Assembly (NCBI GenBank): GCA_050485425.1
Contig: JBJHBJ010000014.1
Span: forward strand, 1-64,000
Direction: 5' to 3'
Length of the DNA: 64,000 bases
Source: LSCE01 sp050485425
GTDB lineage: Bacteria; Pseudomonadota; Gammaproteobacteria; Nitrococcales; Aquisalimonadaceae
The notes under the pieces were generated by a model that saw nothing but the letters and a program-made list of their open reading frames with translations, was not told where the DNA came from and ran no database searches. Of the stretch, positions 8,167 through 17,343 are shown one piece after another. Every line of letters starts with the position of its first letter. Positions within the stretch are counted from its first letter, which is position 1. A program made the translations under genes and the position numbers.

Positions 8167-8938
8167 GAAAAAGCCGGTAGAAGTTCTCTGTCGTGTATTC
8201 GGCAACGTTTTCCAGTCGCTCGCCGCGAACCTCCGCCAGGCAGGCGGCAACCTGACGTACAAAGGCCGGTTGATTCTGCCGGCCGCGATAGGGAACGGGT
8301 GTCAGGTACGGGCAGTCGGTTTCGACCAGCAGATAGTCCGCTGGCAGTTTCTTCGCCACTTTCCGCAATTTGCCAGCCCCCTGGAAAGTGAGGATGCCGG
8401 ACAGCGATATATGGAAGCCAAGATCGAGGAACGCGCAGGCAGCCTTCCAGTTCTCCGTGAAGCAGTGGATGATACCGCCCACGGCGTCGGCCCCCTCTTC
8501 CTTCAGGATGCGCGCGGTGTCCTCCGGGGCCTGTCGGCTATGGATGATAAGTGGCTTCCCGGCGAGTCTGGCGGCACGTATCTGGTCACGGAACCGCTGG
8601 TGCTGCCATTCATGGTCGTGTTCGCCGTCAATGCAGAGGTAATCCAGACCGGTTTCGCCGATGGCCAGCACCTTGGGATGAGCGGCCAACCCGGCCAGTT
8701 CCTCCGGGCTTGCCATGCGCAAGGTCTTGCCGCAGGGATGGACCCCGACACTGGTTGAGATCTGGGGGTAGGCCTCGGCGAGCGCGAGCAGGCCCGGAAA
8801 GCTGTCCAGGTCCACCGATACCGTGAGGAAATGCCCCACATCCTGTTCGGCTGCCAGTTTCAGATAGGGTTCGGGGTGATCCTCCTGTGTCTCCAGCATG
8901 TGAAGATGACAGTGGGAATCCACCAGCGGCGTGGTCAT
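8132..8938 (-). CDS. ycfH: TatD-family metal-dependent hydrolase (YcfH type)
   Basis: A 268-residue TIM-barrel hydrolase. Metal ligands are visible: D-S-H-C-H-L-H near the N-terminus, G-E-T-G-L-D-Y, I-I-H-S-R, H-C-F-T and V-E-T-D-C-P-Y-L near the C-terminus. TatD enzymes are metal-dependent 3'-5' deoxyribonucleases or related phosphoesterases. This copy belongs to the YcfH branch, which typically follows holB and pilZ as here; a second paralogue of the TatD branch proper lies at 56930-57718. It is the last gene of the minus-strand block headed by yceD. Confidence 0.9.
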   Translation of the reverse strand: MTTPLVDSHCHLHMLETQEDHPEPYLKLAAEQDVGHFLTVSVDLDSFPGLLALAEAYPQISTSVGVHPCGKTLRMASPEELAGLAAHPKVLAIGETGLDYLCIDGEHDHEWQHQRFRDQIRAARLAGKPLIIHSRQAPEDTARILKEEGADAVGGIIHCFTENWKAACAFLDLGFHISLSGILTFQGAGKLRKVAKKLPADYLLVETDCPYLTPVPYRGRQNQPAFVRQVAACLAEVRGERLENVAEYTTENFYRLFPTAARPQLTSV

Positions 8939-8968
8939 GCAAGGCCCGGTTCGTTTGCGGTCGAGGGC

Positions 8969-9334
8969 TCACATGGTATGCGTGGGGCGATCGGATTCCA
9001 AGGCACCGGCCAGATAGGTTTCGATCTTGGTCCGTGCCGGCCCGCCATCCTTGTCACTGAACTGCAGCCCGACGCCGGCCGTGCGATTACCCTGGGCGCC
9101 CTTCGGGGTAATCCATATCACCTTGCCCACCACCGGCAGCTTCTCCGCTTCGTCCATCAGACTGAGCAGCATGAAGACTTCATCTCCCAGCCGGTAGCTG
9201 TTGTTGGTGGGAACGAACAGCCCGCCGTTCTTGATATAGGGAATATAGGCAGCATAAAGCGCATGCTTGTCCTTGATCGTCAGGGACAGGATCCCCTGAC
9301 GCGCCGCGCCTCCTGCCTTGCGTGGATCATTCAT
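8969..9334 (-). CDS. pilZ: PilZ-domain protein
   Basis: A 121-residue protein of the PilZ type found next to holB in pseudomonads and relatives. Features are N-G-G-L-F-V-P near residue 36, beta-rich segments with V-V-G-K-V-I-W-I-T-P, and G-V-G-L-Q-F near residue 89. The original PilZ of this neighbourhood acts in type IV pilus assembly and lacks the full R-x-x-x-R c-di-GMP motif; no such motif is obvious here. It lies between holB and ycfH on the same strand, 32 bp after holB. No pilus genes lie in the window. Confidence 0.85.
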   Translation of the reverse strand: MNDPRKAGGAARQGILSLTIKDKHALYAAYIPYIKNGGLFVPTNNSYRLGDEVFMLLSLMDEAEKLPVVGKVIWITPKGAQGNRTAGVGLQFSDKDGGPARTKIETYLAGALESDRPTHTM

Positions 9335-9366
9335 GCCTTGTTCGCTCCGTCTGTCAGTCCTTCACT

Positions 9367-10362
9367 TCAGCCTCGGGCCGCCCGCCTGGACGCGCCGTGT
9401 CGGTTCAGCCGCACCCAACGCACGAACAGATCTTCCGCGGCGAGTTGCGGGTTCAGCGACCGCTCGGAAAGCCCCCTGGTCTGGTACAGATAGTCCACAT
9501 ACCCATGCAGCGCCATCGGTTCGATCCGGCCGGCGACGGCCAGCGGCGGCGAAACCGCGCTGCCATCGCCATCCATACGGACCAGTTGCTGTGCCAGATA
9601 GGTCAGCAGATCCAGAAGCAGCGCCTGCTGATCCTTACCCCAGGCCGCTGCGGCCTCCACCGCACTGAGTCGCCCGTTCGCCGTGTCGCTCAGCTGTTCC
9701 GCCAGTTGCTCCAACCTGCCCTGAACACCCTCTTCTGCGTCCTTGAGCGCTTTCAGCGGCGCGCCACCGGTGAACGGCAGCAAGCGTTCGGCCTCGGCCG
9801 CGAGCGCCGGCGCCTGGGACCGCAGCCAGCGGCTTGCATCCGCAAATGCGGGCGGCGCAAGAACTGCCTGCTGACAGCGGCTGCGTATGGTCGCAGGCAG
9901 CATGCTGGGCCGATCAGCGGCCAGTATCAGCAAGGCATTCTCAGGCGGCTCCTCAAGAGTCTTCAGCAAACTATTGGCCGCATTGCGATTCATGCGATCC
10001 GCCGGATCCATAATCGCAATCTTGTAGCCGCCATACTGACTTTTCATGCCGATGAATTCCGTGAGCCCGCGCACGCTATCGACACGGATCACTCGGCTGT
10101 CCCCTTCCGGGGACAGATAACGGATGTCGGGATGCGTTCCTGCATCGAGGAGGCTGCAGGCGGCACACTGCCCGCAGGCACCGTCGTCGCCGGGCTGCCG
10201 GCAGAGCAGTTGCCTGGCCAGCCGGGTGGCCAGCCGCCGTTTTCCCAGACCGGGCAGTCCGGCCAGAAGCAGTGCGTGGGGGAGTCGGCCGGTTTCGCGC
10301 TGTTGCTGGAAGCGTGCCCAGAGCCCTTCATGCCAGGGAAGGCTATCCAACGTATTGTTCAT
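9367..10362 (-). CDS. holB: DNA polymerase III delta-prime subunit
   Basis: A 331-residue clamp-loader subunit. It has the degenerate P-loop G-L-P-G-L-G-K-R-R near residue 35 and a four-Cys zinc motif (C-G-Q-C-A-A-C), followed by T-H-P-D-I and the S-R-C motif (T-I-R-S-R-C-Q). Delta-prime is the stator of the clamp loader and does not hydrolyse ATP. The ATG at 10360-10362 overlaps the tmk stop (ATGA); the open extension upstream lies within tmk and is not used. The order tmk-holB-pilZ-ycfH is conserved in gammaproteobacteria. Confidence 0.95.
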   Translation of the reverse strand: MNNTLDSLPWHEGLWARFQQQRETGRLPHALLLAGLPGLGKRRLATRLARQLLCRQPGDDGACGQCAACSLLDAGTHPDIRYLSPEGDSRVIRVDSVRGLTEFIGMKSQYGGYKIAIMDPADRMNRNAANSLLKTLEEPPENALLILAADRPSMLPATIRSRCQQAVLAPPAFADASRWLRSQAPALAAEAERLLPFTGGAPLKALKDAEEGVQGRLEQLAEQLSDTANGRLSAVEAAAAWGKDQQALLLDLLTYLAQQLVRMDGDGSAVSPPLAVAGRIEPMALHGYVDYLYQTRGLSERSLNPQLAAEDLFVRWVRLNRHGASRRAARG

Positions 10363-10994
10363 ATCCGCGCCAGCCACTGTTGAAGGGTTTGCCGCAACGC
10401 CTCCTGTACCTGCTCGATGGGCAGGGAGGCGTCGATGATCCGAAAACGGTTCGGTGCGGAGGCGGCGCGCTCCAGGTAGCAATCGCGGACAGCGCGGAAA
10501 AAGTCCGCCGATTCCCGCTCGAACCTGTCAGGTTCGCCGCGAGCGGACGCGCGCTGGAGCCCGATTTCCACCGGCAGATCCAGCAGTAGGGTCAGGTCGG
10601 GGCCGAAGCCCTGCTGGACCCATTGCTCGAGTTCCGCAATACGGGCGAGATCGGTCCCTCTGCCGGCTCCCTGATAGGCATAGGTGGCATCGGTAAAGCG
10701 GTCTGAAAGCACCCAGGTCCCCTCCTCCAGCCTGGGCAGAATCACCTGGCTGAGATGCTGGGCGCGGGCAGCGAACACCAGCAAGGTCTCGGTATCCTGC
10801 ACCATGTCCTGCTGGTCACGGTCGAGCAGGAGGTTGCGGATCCGTTCGCCCAGTGGGGTTCCCCCCGGTTCCCGGGTGACATGCAGCGGAACGCCGTGAC
10901 CACGAATGATCTCGGCAATCGTTTCCAGGGCGGTGCTCTTGCCCGCGCCCTCGACGCCTTCCAGCGTAATGAAACGACCGCGTTGCGCGTTCAT
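10359..10994 (-). CDS. tmk: Thymidylate kinase
   Basis: A 211-residue kinase that phosphorylates dTMP to dTDP. The P-loop G-V-E-G-A-G-K-S-T sits at residues 12-20; R-E-P-G-G-T (substrate-binding DRX-like region) and D-R-F-T-D-A-T-Y-A-Y-Q-G-A-G-R-G follow. Length and motifs are those of bacterial Tmk. It lies 3 nt after mltG and overlaps holB by 4 nt, so the three are probably translated in a coupled way. Confidence 0.97.
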   Translation of the reverse strand: MNAQRGRFITLEGVEGAGKSTALETIAEIIRGHGVPLHVTREPGGTPLGERIRNLLLDRDQQDMVQDTETLLVFAARAQHLSQVILPRLEEGTWVLSDRFTDATYAYQGAGRGTDLARIAELEQWVQQGFGPDLTLLLDLPVEIGLQRASARGEPDRFERESADFFRAVRDCYLERAASAPNRFRIIDASLPIEQVQEALRQTLQQWLARI

Positions 10995-10997
10995 AGC

Positions 10998-12011
10998 CTA
11001 GTCGTCCCGCCCGAGGATGTACCGCCGGACTGCGCGGTTGTGTTCTTCCAGCGTGGCCGAGAAATGGTGACTACCGTCGCCGCGGGAGACGAAATAGAGG
11101 GCGTCCCCGGGTTCCGGGTTCACTGCTGCCATGATCGCCGCACCGCTAGGCATGGCGATCGGGGTCGGCGTCAGGCCGTGACGGGTGTAGGTGTTGTAGG
11201 GCGTATCGGTACGCAGATCCCTCGTGCGGATCCGGCCGTCGTAACTGTCGCCCATGCCATAGATGACGGTGGGGTCGGTCTGCAGGCGCATGCCCAGTTC
11301 CAGCCGCCGTGTGAACACACCGGCGACCTTGCCTCGCTCCGCGGGCTTGCCGGTTTCCCGCTCGATGATGGACGCCAGGATCAACGCCTCATACGGTGTT
11401 TCCAGAGGCAGGTCTTCCTGCCGTTGTTCCCAGACCTGCTCGAGCTGCGTTTCCATCGCATGCAGCGCCCGCCGCAGTATCTGCACATCCGTTGTACCGC
11501 GGGTAAAACTGTAGGTTTCCGGATAGAACCAGCCTTCCGGATGCGTACCGGGCCGCTCCAGGCGGTCCATGACGGCATCGCCATCCAGGCCCTCCAGGGT
11601 ATCGACAATGCGAGGATCGGCTTCAAGAGCCGCTCTCAACTGGCTGAAAGTCCAGCCCTCGATGAGCGTAAACCGATACTGGATCACACGCCCTTCCACC
11701 AGCTGGCGCAGCAGCTCCGGCGGGGTGACCCCGGCCGGCACCGAGTACTCACCGGCCTGAATGCGGCCCGCCTGTCCGCTGTGTCGTGCCATGAACTCGA
11801 AGTAACGGGGCCGGTCCAGCAGGCCCTCCCGCTCCAGGTGGCCGACCAGCGCCCGGAAGGAGGTTCCTGACGGCACGTCCAGGTACTGAGGCTCGTCCCG
11901 ATCATGCAGACTGGCGTCCAGCCAGCGATGGTAATCGAGATAGAGCACGCCAACTGCTATGCACAGCAGCACGAACAGCGGGAAGGCGAGTTTGCCAAGC
12001 TTTCGAATCAT
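10998..12011 (-). CDS. mltG: Endolytic murein transglycosylase MltG
   Basis: A 337-residue YceG/MltG protein. One N-terminal membrane helix (residues about 8-26) anchors a periplasmic domain. The YceG signature is clear: L-I-L-A-S-I-I-E-R-E-T with the catalytic Glu, then R-L-Q-T-D-P-T-V-I-Y and P-Y-N-T-Y. MltG cleaves nascent glycan strands and helps set their length. It sits between pabC and tmk in the conserved order. Confidence 0.96.
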   Translation of the reverse strand: MIRKLGKLAFPLFVLLCIAVGVLYLDYHRWLDASLHDRDEPQYLDVPSGTSFRALVGHLEREGLLDRPRYFEFMARHSGQAGRIQAGEYSVPAGVTPPELLRQLVEGRVIQYRFTLIEGWTFSQLRAALEADPRIVDTLEGLDGDAVMDRLERPGTHPEGWFYPETYSFTRGTTDVQILRRALHAMETQLEQVWEQRQEDLPLETPYEALILASIIERETGKPAERGKVAGVFTRRLELGMRLQTDPTVIYGMGDSYDGRIRTRDLRTDTPYNTYTRHGLTPTPIAMPSGAAIMAAVNPEPGDALYFVSRGDGSHHFSATLEEHNRAVRRYILGRDD

Positions 12012-12035
12012 CTATCCGGGGTATCCGTCTTCGGT

Positions 12036-12875
12036 TTACGGCATCCAGGCAACGGCATCATTGCGCAGGGCGTTCTGCAGGAGGCGAGTGACCGGGCCGG
12101 GAACCATCCGCCTTCCGGCCAGCCCCCGCACCGGCCAGATGCCGACCAGGCTGTTGGTCATAAAGAGTTCGTCCGCTGCCAGCCAGAATTCCAGGCTGAA
12201 ATCGCCGACTTCCGCGGACAGCCCTAATGTATCGGCCAGCGCCATCACTGTTTCCCGCATCACACCCTGAACGCCGCAGCGGGTCAAGGCCGGGGTGTAC
12301 AGGCCGCCGTCCCGTACCGCGAACGCATTGCTGACGGTGCCTTCGACCACCCGTCCATGGCCATCCAGAAGCAGACCGTCCGCCAGTTCGGTATCGCCCC
12401 ACTCCCGCCGCGCCAGCACGTACTCCAGGCGGTTGCAGTGCTTGATACCGGCCAGCGCCGGCTGCTCGGACAAACGCAGCTCGCAGAGATGGAGCCTCAC
12501 GCCATCCCGCCAGCAAGACGCCGGATACGGCGGTAACGGCGTCATGGCACTGACCCGCGTCGGTGCCACGGGTTCGGGGCGGAGAAGTCCGCGGCTGCCT
12601 GTCCCGGCAGTCCACTGAAGCCGCAATACCGCCTCGTCCAGTCCCGTCAACGCCCGCAAACGTTCGAAATCCTGCAGGAACGGGGTCTCCTCCGGCACGG
12701 GCAGGCCCAGCCTCGCCGCGTCCCGCCGGAAACGGTTGAAATGCCGGAACCAGAGTGGAGCCCTCCCCTGCCTGACATAGATGGTCTCGAACAGGCCGTC
12801 GCCATAAAGGAAGCCCCGATCCGCCGGTTCAGGGGCGAGATCGGGGCTTCCGTTGACGAGATGCGCTGCCGACAT
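12036..12875 (-). CDS. pabC: Aminodeoxychorismate lyase
   Basis: A 279-residue fold-type IV PLP enzyme. R-G-F-L-Y-G-D-G-L-F-E-T near the N-terminus is the family signature, and the PLP lysine lies in A-G-I-K-H-C-N-R-L-E-Y. It makes 4-aminobenzoate plus pyruvate from aminodeoxychorismate for folate synthesis. It follows fabF by 5 nt, the usual position between the fab genes and mltG, which supports PabC over branched-chain or D-amino acid transaminase. Confidence 0.93.
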   Translation of the reverse strand: MSAAHLVNGSPDLAPEPADRGFLYGDGLFETIYVRQGRAPLWFRHFNRFRRDAARLGLPVPEETPFLQDFERLRALTGLDEAVLRLQWTAGTGSRGLLRPEPVAPTRVSAMTPLPPYPASCWRDGVRLHLCELRLSEQPALAGIKHCNRLEYVLARREWGDTELADGLLLDGHGRVVEGTVSNAFAVRDGGLYTPALTRCGVQGVMRETVMALADTLGLSAEVGDFSLEFWLAADELFMTNSLVGIWPVRGLAGRRMVPGPVTRLLQNALRNDAVAWMP

Positions 12876-12880
12876 GCCGG

Positions 12881-14122
12881 CTAGTCAGGCTTGCGGAACA
12901 GCACCGTCCCGTTGGTACCACCAAACCCGAAGGAGTTGGACAGTGCGACACTGATGGGCATTTCCCGCGCGGTATGAGGTACGTAATCCAGATCCGCTTC
13001 CGGGTCCACGTTGTCCAGGTTGATGGTCGGCGGCGCCACCTGGTCACGAAGAGCGAGGATGGAGAAGATCGCTTCCACGCCGCCGGCGGCCCCCAGCAGG
13101 TGACCGGTCATGGATTTGGTGGAGCTGACCGCCAGCTTGTAGGCATGATCGCCGAATGTGCGCTTAACGGCATTGCTCTCCGCGACGTCGCCGGCCGGCG
13201 TGGACGTCCCGTGGGCGTTGATGTAGTCCACCTGCTCGGGATTCAGGCCGGCGTCCTTCAGCGCCAGGTGCATGCAGCGGGAGGCACCCTCCCCGCCCTG
13301 GGAGGGCTGGGTCATGTGGTACGCATCGCCGCTCATGCCGTAACCGGCGAGTTCGGCGTAGATGGTGGCCCCCCGCTTGCGGGCGTGCTCGTACTCCTCC
13401 AGCACCAGCACGCCGGCGCCATCACTGAGCACGAAACCGTCGCGATCCCGGTCCCAGGGCCTGCTTGCCTGCTCCGGAGCATCGTTGCGCGAGGAGAGCG
13501 CTCTTGCCGCCGCAAAGCCGCCAAGCCCGGTCGGGGTGGTCGCGAACTCCGCGCCGCCGGCAATCATTACGTCGGCATCACCGTAGGCGATGATACGCGC
13601 AGCTTCACCGATGTTGTGCGTACCGGTGGTGCATGCCGTTACCACGGAGATATTCGGCCCCTTGATTCCATGAATGATGGAGAGGTGGCCGGAAATCATG
13701 TTGATGATGGCGCCGGGAATAAAGAAGGGAGAGAGCTTCCGGGGGCCACCGTCGAGATAGGCTTTATGACCGTTCTCGATCCAGTTGATACCGCCGATAC
13801 CGGAGCCCACCGCGACGCCGATACGTTCCGAATTCTCGTCCGTTATCTCCAGTCCGGAATCCGCAACAGCCTGATTTGCGGCGGCAATTCCGTAGTGGAT
13901 GAACGGATCCATCTTGCGGGCGTCCTTCGGATTCATGTGATCCTTCGGGTCGAAGCCCTCGATGGTACCGCCGAAACGGGTGGAGAAAGGCTCGGTATCA
14001 AAACGGGTGATCGGCCGGATACCACTCTTCCCCGCCAGAATATTCGCCCAGGCTTCCGGGATGGTATTGCCCACCGGTGAGATGATGCCCAGGCCGGTGA
14101 CTACAACACGACGTTTAGCCAA
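12881..14122 (-). CDS. fabF: Beta-ketoacyl-ACP synthase II
   Basis: A 413-residue condensing enzyme of fatty acid elongation. The Cys-His-His triad is visible: V-V-T-A-C-T-T-G-T-H, N-A-H-G-T-S-T-P-A-G-D and S-M-T-G-H-L-L-G-A-A-G. The start is TTG at 14120-14122 (T-T-G then A-K-R), preceded at a good distance by AGGA; no in-frame ATG fits the family N-terminus. It lies downstream of acpP with a terminator-like hairpin between them, so expression may be lower than acpP. Confidence 0.97.
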   Translation of the reverse strand: MAKRRVVVTGLGIISPVGNTIPEAWANILAGKSGIRPITRFDTEPFSTRFGGTIEGFDPKDHMNPKDARKMDPFIHYGIAAANQAVADSGLEITDENSERIGVAVGSGIGGINWIENGHKAYLDGGPRKLSPFFIPGAIINMISGHLSIIHGIKGPNISVVTACTTGTHNIGEAARIIAYGDADVMIAGGAEFATTPTGLGGFAAARALSSRNDAPEQASRPWDRDRDGFVLSDGAGVLVLEEYEHARKRGATIYAELAGYGMSGDAYHMTQPSQGGEGASRCMHLALKDAGLNPEQVDYINAHGTSTPAGDVAESNAVKRTFGDHAYKLAVSSTKSMTGHLLGAAGGVEAIFSILALRDQVAPPTINLDNVDPEADLDYVPHTAREMPISVALSNSFGFGGTNGTVLFRKPD

Positions 14123-14207
14123 GGGACTGTCCTCATGCCTTGGGAAGCGCCGGCTCCATGCACAGGCAGCGGTCTGCCGGCTCTTCCTTGCTTGCCAATA
14201 AACTCAA

Positions 14208-14240
14208 GAAGGGCGCCCGGCCTTGTCGCCTGCGCCCTTC
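14208..14240 (-). terminator. Terminator-like hairpin between acpP and fabF
   Basis: A perfect 9-bp inverted repeat, GAAGGGCGC at 14208-14216 and GCGCCCTTC at 14232-14240, lies just downstream of acpP. On the minus strand it is followed by TTGAGTTT, a poor T-tract. It may partly end the very abundant acpP transcript while letting some polymerase read on into fabF. Confidence 0.55.
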
Positions 14241-14276
14241 CCGAGTCTGTCCGGTCACGAGCAATCAGCTGAACGC

Positions 14277-14516
14277 TTACTTGTCCAGGTGGTTCTGCAC
14301 GTAATCGATTGCCTGCTGGACCGTGGTGATCTTTTCGGCTTCCTCGTCAGGAATTTCGCATTCGAATTCCTCTTCCAGGGCCATCACCAGTTCCACGGTA
14401 TCCAGGGAATCCGCGCCAAGGTCGTCCACGAAAGACGCTTCCGGGGTCACTTCCTCTTCCTTGACGCCCAGCTGTTCAACCACGATTTTCTTGACGCGTT
14501 CTTCGATGCTGCTCAT
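14277..14516 (-). CDS. acpP: Acyl carrier protein
   Basis: A 79-residue, strongly acidic carrier protein. The phosphopantetheine serine is in D-D-L-G-A-D-S-L-D-T-V-E. It carries the growing acyl chain for the Fab enzymes encoded around it. GGGAG lies 10 nt before the ATG. The 110-bp gap to fabG contains a TAGAAT element on the minus strand that could be the -10 of a private acpP promoter, but no convincing -35 is seen. Confidence 0.98.
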   Translation of the reverse strand: MSSIEERVKKIVVEQLGVKEEEVTPEASFVDDLGADSLDTVELVMALEEEFECEIPDEEAEKITTVQQAIDYVQNHLDK

Positions 14517-14626
14517 AAGCTTGTTACTCCCGATTTTCGCCGGTCCAGACTTTGTTGACGGCGTATTCTATGAAAACAGATTGGTACTTACCATAGCGCA
14601 TTGGCGAAAGGCGCCGATGACGCTCT

Positions 14627-15367
14627 TCATCCCATGTGCATGCCACCATTCACGTGCAGCGTTTCACCGGTGATGTACTCGGCCTCGTCCGAGGCTAGAA
14701 AGCCCACGGCCGCGGCAATATGGTCCGGCTGGCCGAGCGTCCCCACCGGGATCTGCCTGGTCAGTTCCGCGCGCTGATCATCCGCCAGCGCACGGGTCAT
14801 GTCGGTGTCGATGAACCCCGGCGCCACCGCATTGACGGTGATCCCCCTGCTACCAACCTCCCGGGCGAGGGACTTGGTCAGGCCGACCAGCCCCGCCTTT
14901 GCCGCAGCGTAGTTGGTCTGGCCAGGATTGCCAGTGGCCCCGACAACCGAGGAAATGTTGATGATACGGCCCCAGCGCGCTTTCATCATGCCGCGCAGGC
15001 AGGCCTTGATCATCCGGTAGGCGGACGTGAGATTGGTGTCGAGGATATCGTCCCACTCCTCGTCCTTCATCCGCATCATCAGGTTGTCCCGGGTGATCCC
15101 CGCGTTGTTCACCAGGATGGCCGGGGTGCCGAATTCGGCGGTGATCGCGTCCAGCACCTGCTTGATGCTTTCCGGGTCGGTCACGTTCAGGACCATGCCC
15201 CGGCCGGTCGCGCCGGCGGATTTCAGATATTCGCTGATGCCGTCGGCACCCTTCTGGCTGGTCGCCGTCCCTACCACCACGGCTCCCCGGCTGGCAAGCT
15301 TCAGGGCAATGGCCTTGCCGATCCCGCGGCTGGCGCCGGTCACCAGAGCCACTCGCTGTTCGCTCAT
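14627..15367 (-). CDS. fabG: 3-oxoacyl-ACP reductase
   Basis: A 246-residue short-chain dehydrogenase. The NADP site T-G-A-S-R-G-I-G is at residues 10-17, N-N-A-G follows, and the catalytic S-Y-K set is in I-N-I-S-S-V-V-G and N-Y-A-A-A-K-A-G. It reduces 3-oxoacyl-ACP in fatty acid elongation. Its ATG overlaps the fabD stop by 4 nt. Position within fabD-fabG-acpP-fabF makes the assignment firm. Confidence 0.97.
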   Translation of the reverse strand: MSEQRVALVTGASRGIGKAIALKLASRGAVVVGTATSQKGADGISEYLKSAGATGRGMVLNVTDPESIKQVLDAITAEFGTPAILVNNAGITRDNLMMRMKDEEWDDILDTNLTSAYRMIKACLRGMMKARWGRIINISSVVGATGNPGQTNYAAAKAGLVGLTKSLAREVGSRGITVNAVAPGFIDTDMTRALADDQRAELTRQIPVGTLGQPDHIAAAVGFLASDEAEYITGETLHVNGGMHMG

Positions 15368-16308
15368 GCTTGTTCTCCTCCTGTCAGCGCCTTGTCCAGG
15401 CTGGCCGGATCAAGTACCGGGACGGCGACAAGGGATTTGTCAATGCGCTTGGCGAGGCCGGCCAGCACCTTGCCCGGACCAGCCTCGACCAGTCGCGTCA
15501 CGCCCTGCGCGGCCAGCCATTCGACGGTCTCGACCCAGCGCACCGGCTGGTACAACTGCTGCACCAGGCGTTCGCGGATTGCGTCGGGACTGGCGGCCAG
15601 ACTGACATCCACGTTGTGCACAACAGGGATGGTCGGAGAGGAAACCGAGACATCGGCCAGTGCCTGCGCCAGTCGTTCGGAGGCCGGCTTCATCAGCGCG
15701 CAATGGGACGGCACACTGACGGGCAGGGGCAGCGCGCGTTTCGCGCCGGCAGCCTTGGCTGCCTCGCAGGCGCGGTCCACCGCGTCCCGGTTGCCGGCTA
15801 CGACCACCTGTCCCGGGGCATTGAAATTCACCGCCTCCACCACGGCGCCCTGTGCCGCATCCGCGCAGACCTGGCGCACCGCTGCGTCGTCCAGACCAAG
15901 GATGGCGGCCATCGCGCCCTGCCCTTCCGGCACGGCTTCCTGCATGAACCGACCGCGCTCGGCAACCAGCCTGACAGCGTCCGCGAACGACAGCGCTCCG
16001 GCGCAGACCAGCGCCGAGTATTCCCCCAGGGAGTGACCGGCCATGAAAGCGGGCTGCTTGCCGTCGCGTCCAAGCCAGGCACGCCACACTGCAACGCCGG
16101 CCGCCAGCATGGCCGGCTGGGTACGATCGGTGCGGTTGAGGACGTCCTCCGGACCTTCCTGACAAAGCGTCCAGAGATCCTCGCCCAGCGCATCCGAGGC
16201 TTCGGCGAACGTCGTCTTCACTTCCGGGCTGGCCTCCGCCAGCGCCGCCAGCATACCCAGCGACTGGGAACCCTGGCCCGGAAATACGAAGGCGGTCTTG
16301 TCTGTCAT
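15364..16308 (-). CDS. fabD: Malonyl-CoA:ACP transacylase
   Basis: A 314-residue acyltransferase. F-P-G-Q-G-S-Q begins the protein and the nucleophile serine is in G-H-S-L-G-E-Y; the catalytic His is in V-P-S-H-C-A-L-M. It loads malonyl groups onto ACP. It lies 63 bp after fabH and overlaps fabG, so fabD-fabG are coupled. Confidence 0.97.
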   Translation of the reverse strand: MTDKTAFVFPGQGSQSLGMLAALAEASPEVKTTFAEASDALGEDLWTLCQEGPEDVLNRTDRTQPAMLAAGVAVWRAWLGRDGKQPAFMAGHSLGEYSALVCAGALSFADAVRLVAERGRFMQEAVPEGQGAMAAILGLDDAAVRQVCADAAQGAVVEAVNFNAPGQVVVAGNRDAVDRACEAAKAAGAKRALPLPVSVPSHCALMKPASERLAQALADVSVSSPTIPVVHNVDVSLAASPDAIRERLVQQLYQPVRWVETVEWLAAQGVTRLVEAGPGKVLAGLAKRIDKSLVAVPVLDPASLDKALTGGEQA

Positions 16309-16371
16309 TGCAGCTCCTTGGTCTCGATCACTGCGCCGCTTCCGGCAGAAAACGGCGACAGCCGCGGGAAA

Positions 16372-17343
16372 TCAGTAGCGAACCAGAGCGGAGCCCCAGG
16401 TGAATCCGCCACCGAACGCTTCCAGCAGCAGCAGATCGCCGCGCTTGATGCTGCCGTCTCGAACAGCACTATCCAGCGCCAGGGGAATCGAGGCCGAGGA
16501 GGTGTTGCCGTGGTACTTCACGGTCTGTACCACACGCTCCATCGGCAGGCCCAGCTTGCGCGCGGTGGCCTGGATGATGCGGATATTCGCCTGGTGCGGG
16601 ACCAGCCAGTCCACGTCGGCCTTGGTCAGGCCGTTCGCTTCCAGGGTTTCGTCGACGATCCTGCCCAATGTACGGACGGCAACCTTGAAAACCTCGTTAC
16701 CGCGCATCTTGATCTTCCCGCTGGTGTCGTCGAGCGCCTTGTAGCCGCGGCCGACTCCCCAGGGCACGTGCAGCAACTCTTCCTGGCTGCCATCGGCATG
16801 CAGGTGGGTAGACAGAATACCGGGCTCGTCGGAAGCTTCGAGCACGACCGCACCGGCCCCGTCGCCGAATAGCACGCAGGTACCACGGTCGGTCCAGTCC
16901 AGCAGGCGGGTCATGGTTTCCGAGCCGATGACCAGCGCCCGCCGGGCGCCTCCCGTTCCGATGAAACGATGGGCCACGTCCAGCGCATAGACGAAACCGG
17001 AACAGGCGGCGGAAACATCGAAGGCCGGTGCGCCGGACCTGATCCCCAGGGCGCGCTGCACCAGACACGCCGTGCTGGGGAAGATACGGTCCGGCGTGCA
17101 GGTGCCCAGCACAACCAGATCGATGTCCTCGGCTGCCACACCGGCGCTGTCCAGGGCGGCGCGGGATGCCTCGATGGCGAGATCGCTGCAGCTCTGGTCT
17201 TCAGCGACCAGACGACGCTCGGCGATGCCCGTCCGCTCCCGAATCCAGGCATCGCTGGTATCCACCAGCTTCTCCAGTTCGGCATTGGTCATGATCCGCT
17301 CGGGCAAATAGCTGCCCGTTCCGATGATGCGTGTCTGTATCAC
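16372..17343 (-). CDS. fabH: Beta-ketoacyl-ACP synthase III
   Basis: A 323-residue initiating condensing enzyme. The Cys-His-Asn triad is visible: S-A-A-C-S-G-F, P-H-Q-A-N-I-R-I and Y-H-G-N-T-S-S-A-S-I-P. It joins acetyl-CoA to malonyl-ACP. Its start overlaps the plsX stop by 4 nt. Unlike the equivalent cluster of P. aeruginosa as I recall it, this one keeps fabH, as E. coli does. Confidence 0.97.
   Translation of the reverse strand: MIQTRIIGTGSYLPERIMTNAELEKLVDTSDAWIRERTGIAERRLVAEDQSCSDLAIEASRAALDSAGVAAEDIDLVVLGTCTPDRIFPSTACLVQRALGIRSGAPAFDVSAACSGFVYALDVAHRFIGTGGARRALVIGSETMTRLLDWTDRGTCVLFGDGAGAVVLEASDEPGILSTHLHADGSQEELLHVPWGVGRGYKALDDTSGKIKMRGNEVFKVAVRTLGRIVDETLEANGLTKADVDWLVPHQANIRIIQATARKLGLPMERVVQTVKYHGNTSSASIPLALDSAVRDGSIKRGDLLLLEAFGGGFTWGSALVRY

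Noticed and set aside
14517..14626. A private acpP promoter
   Set aside because: A TAGAAT -10 candidate exists, but no -35 at an acceptable distance was found, so it is only mentioned under acpP.
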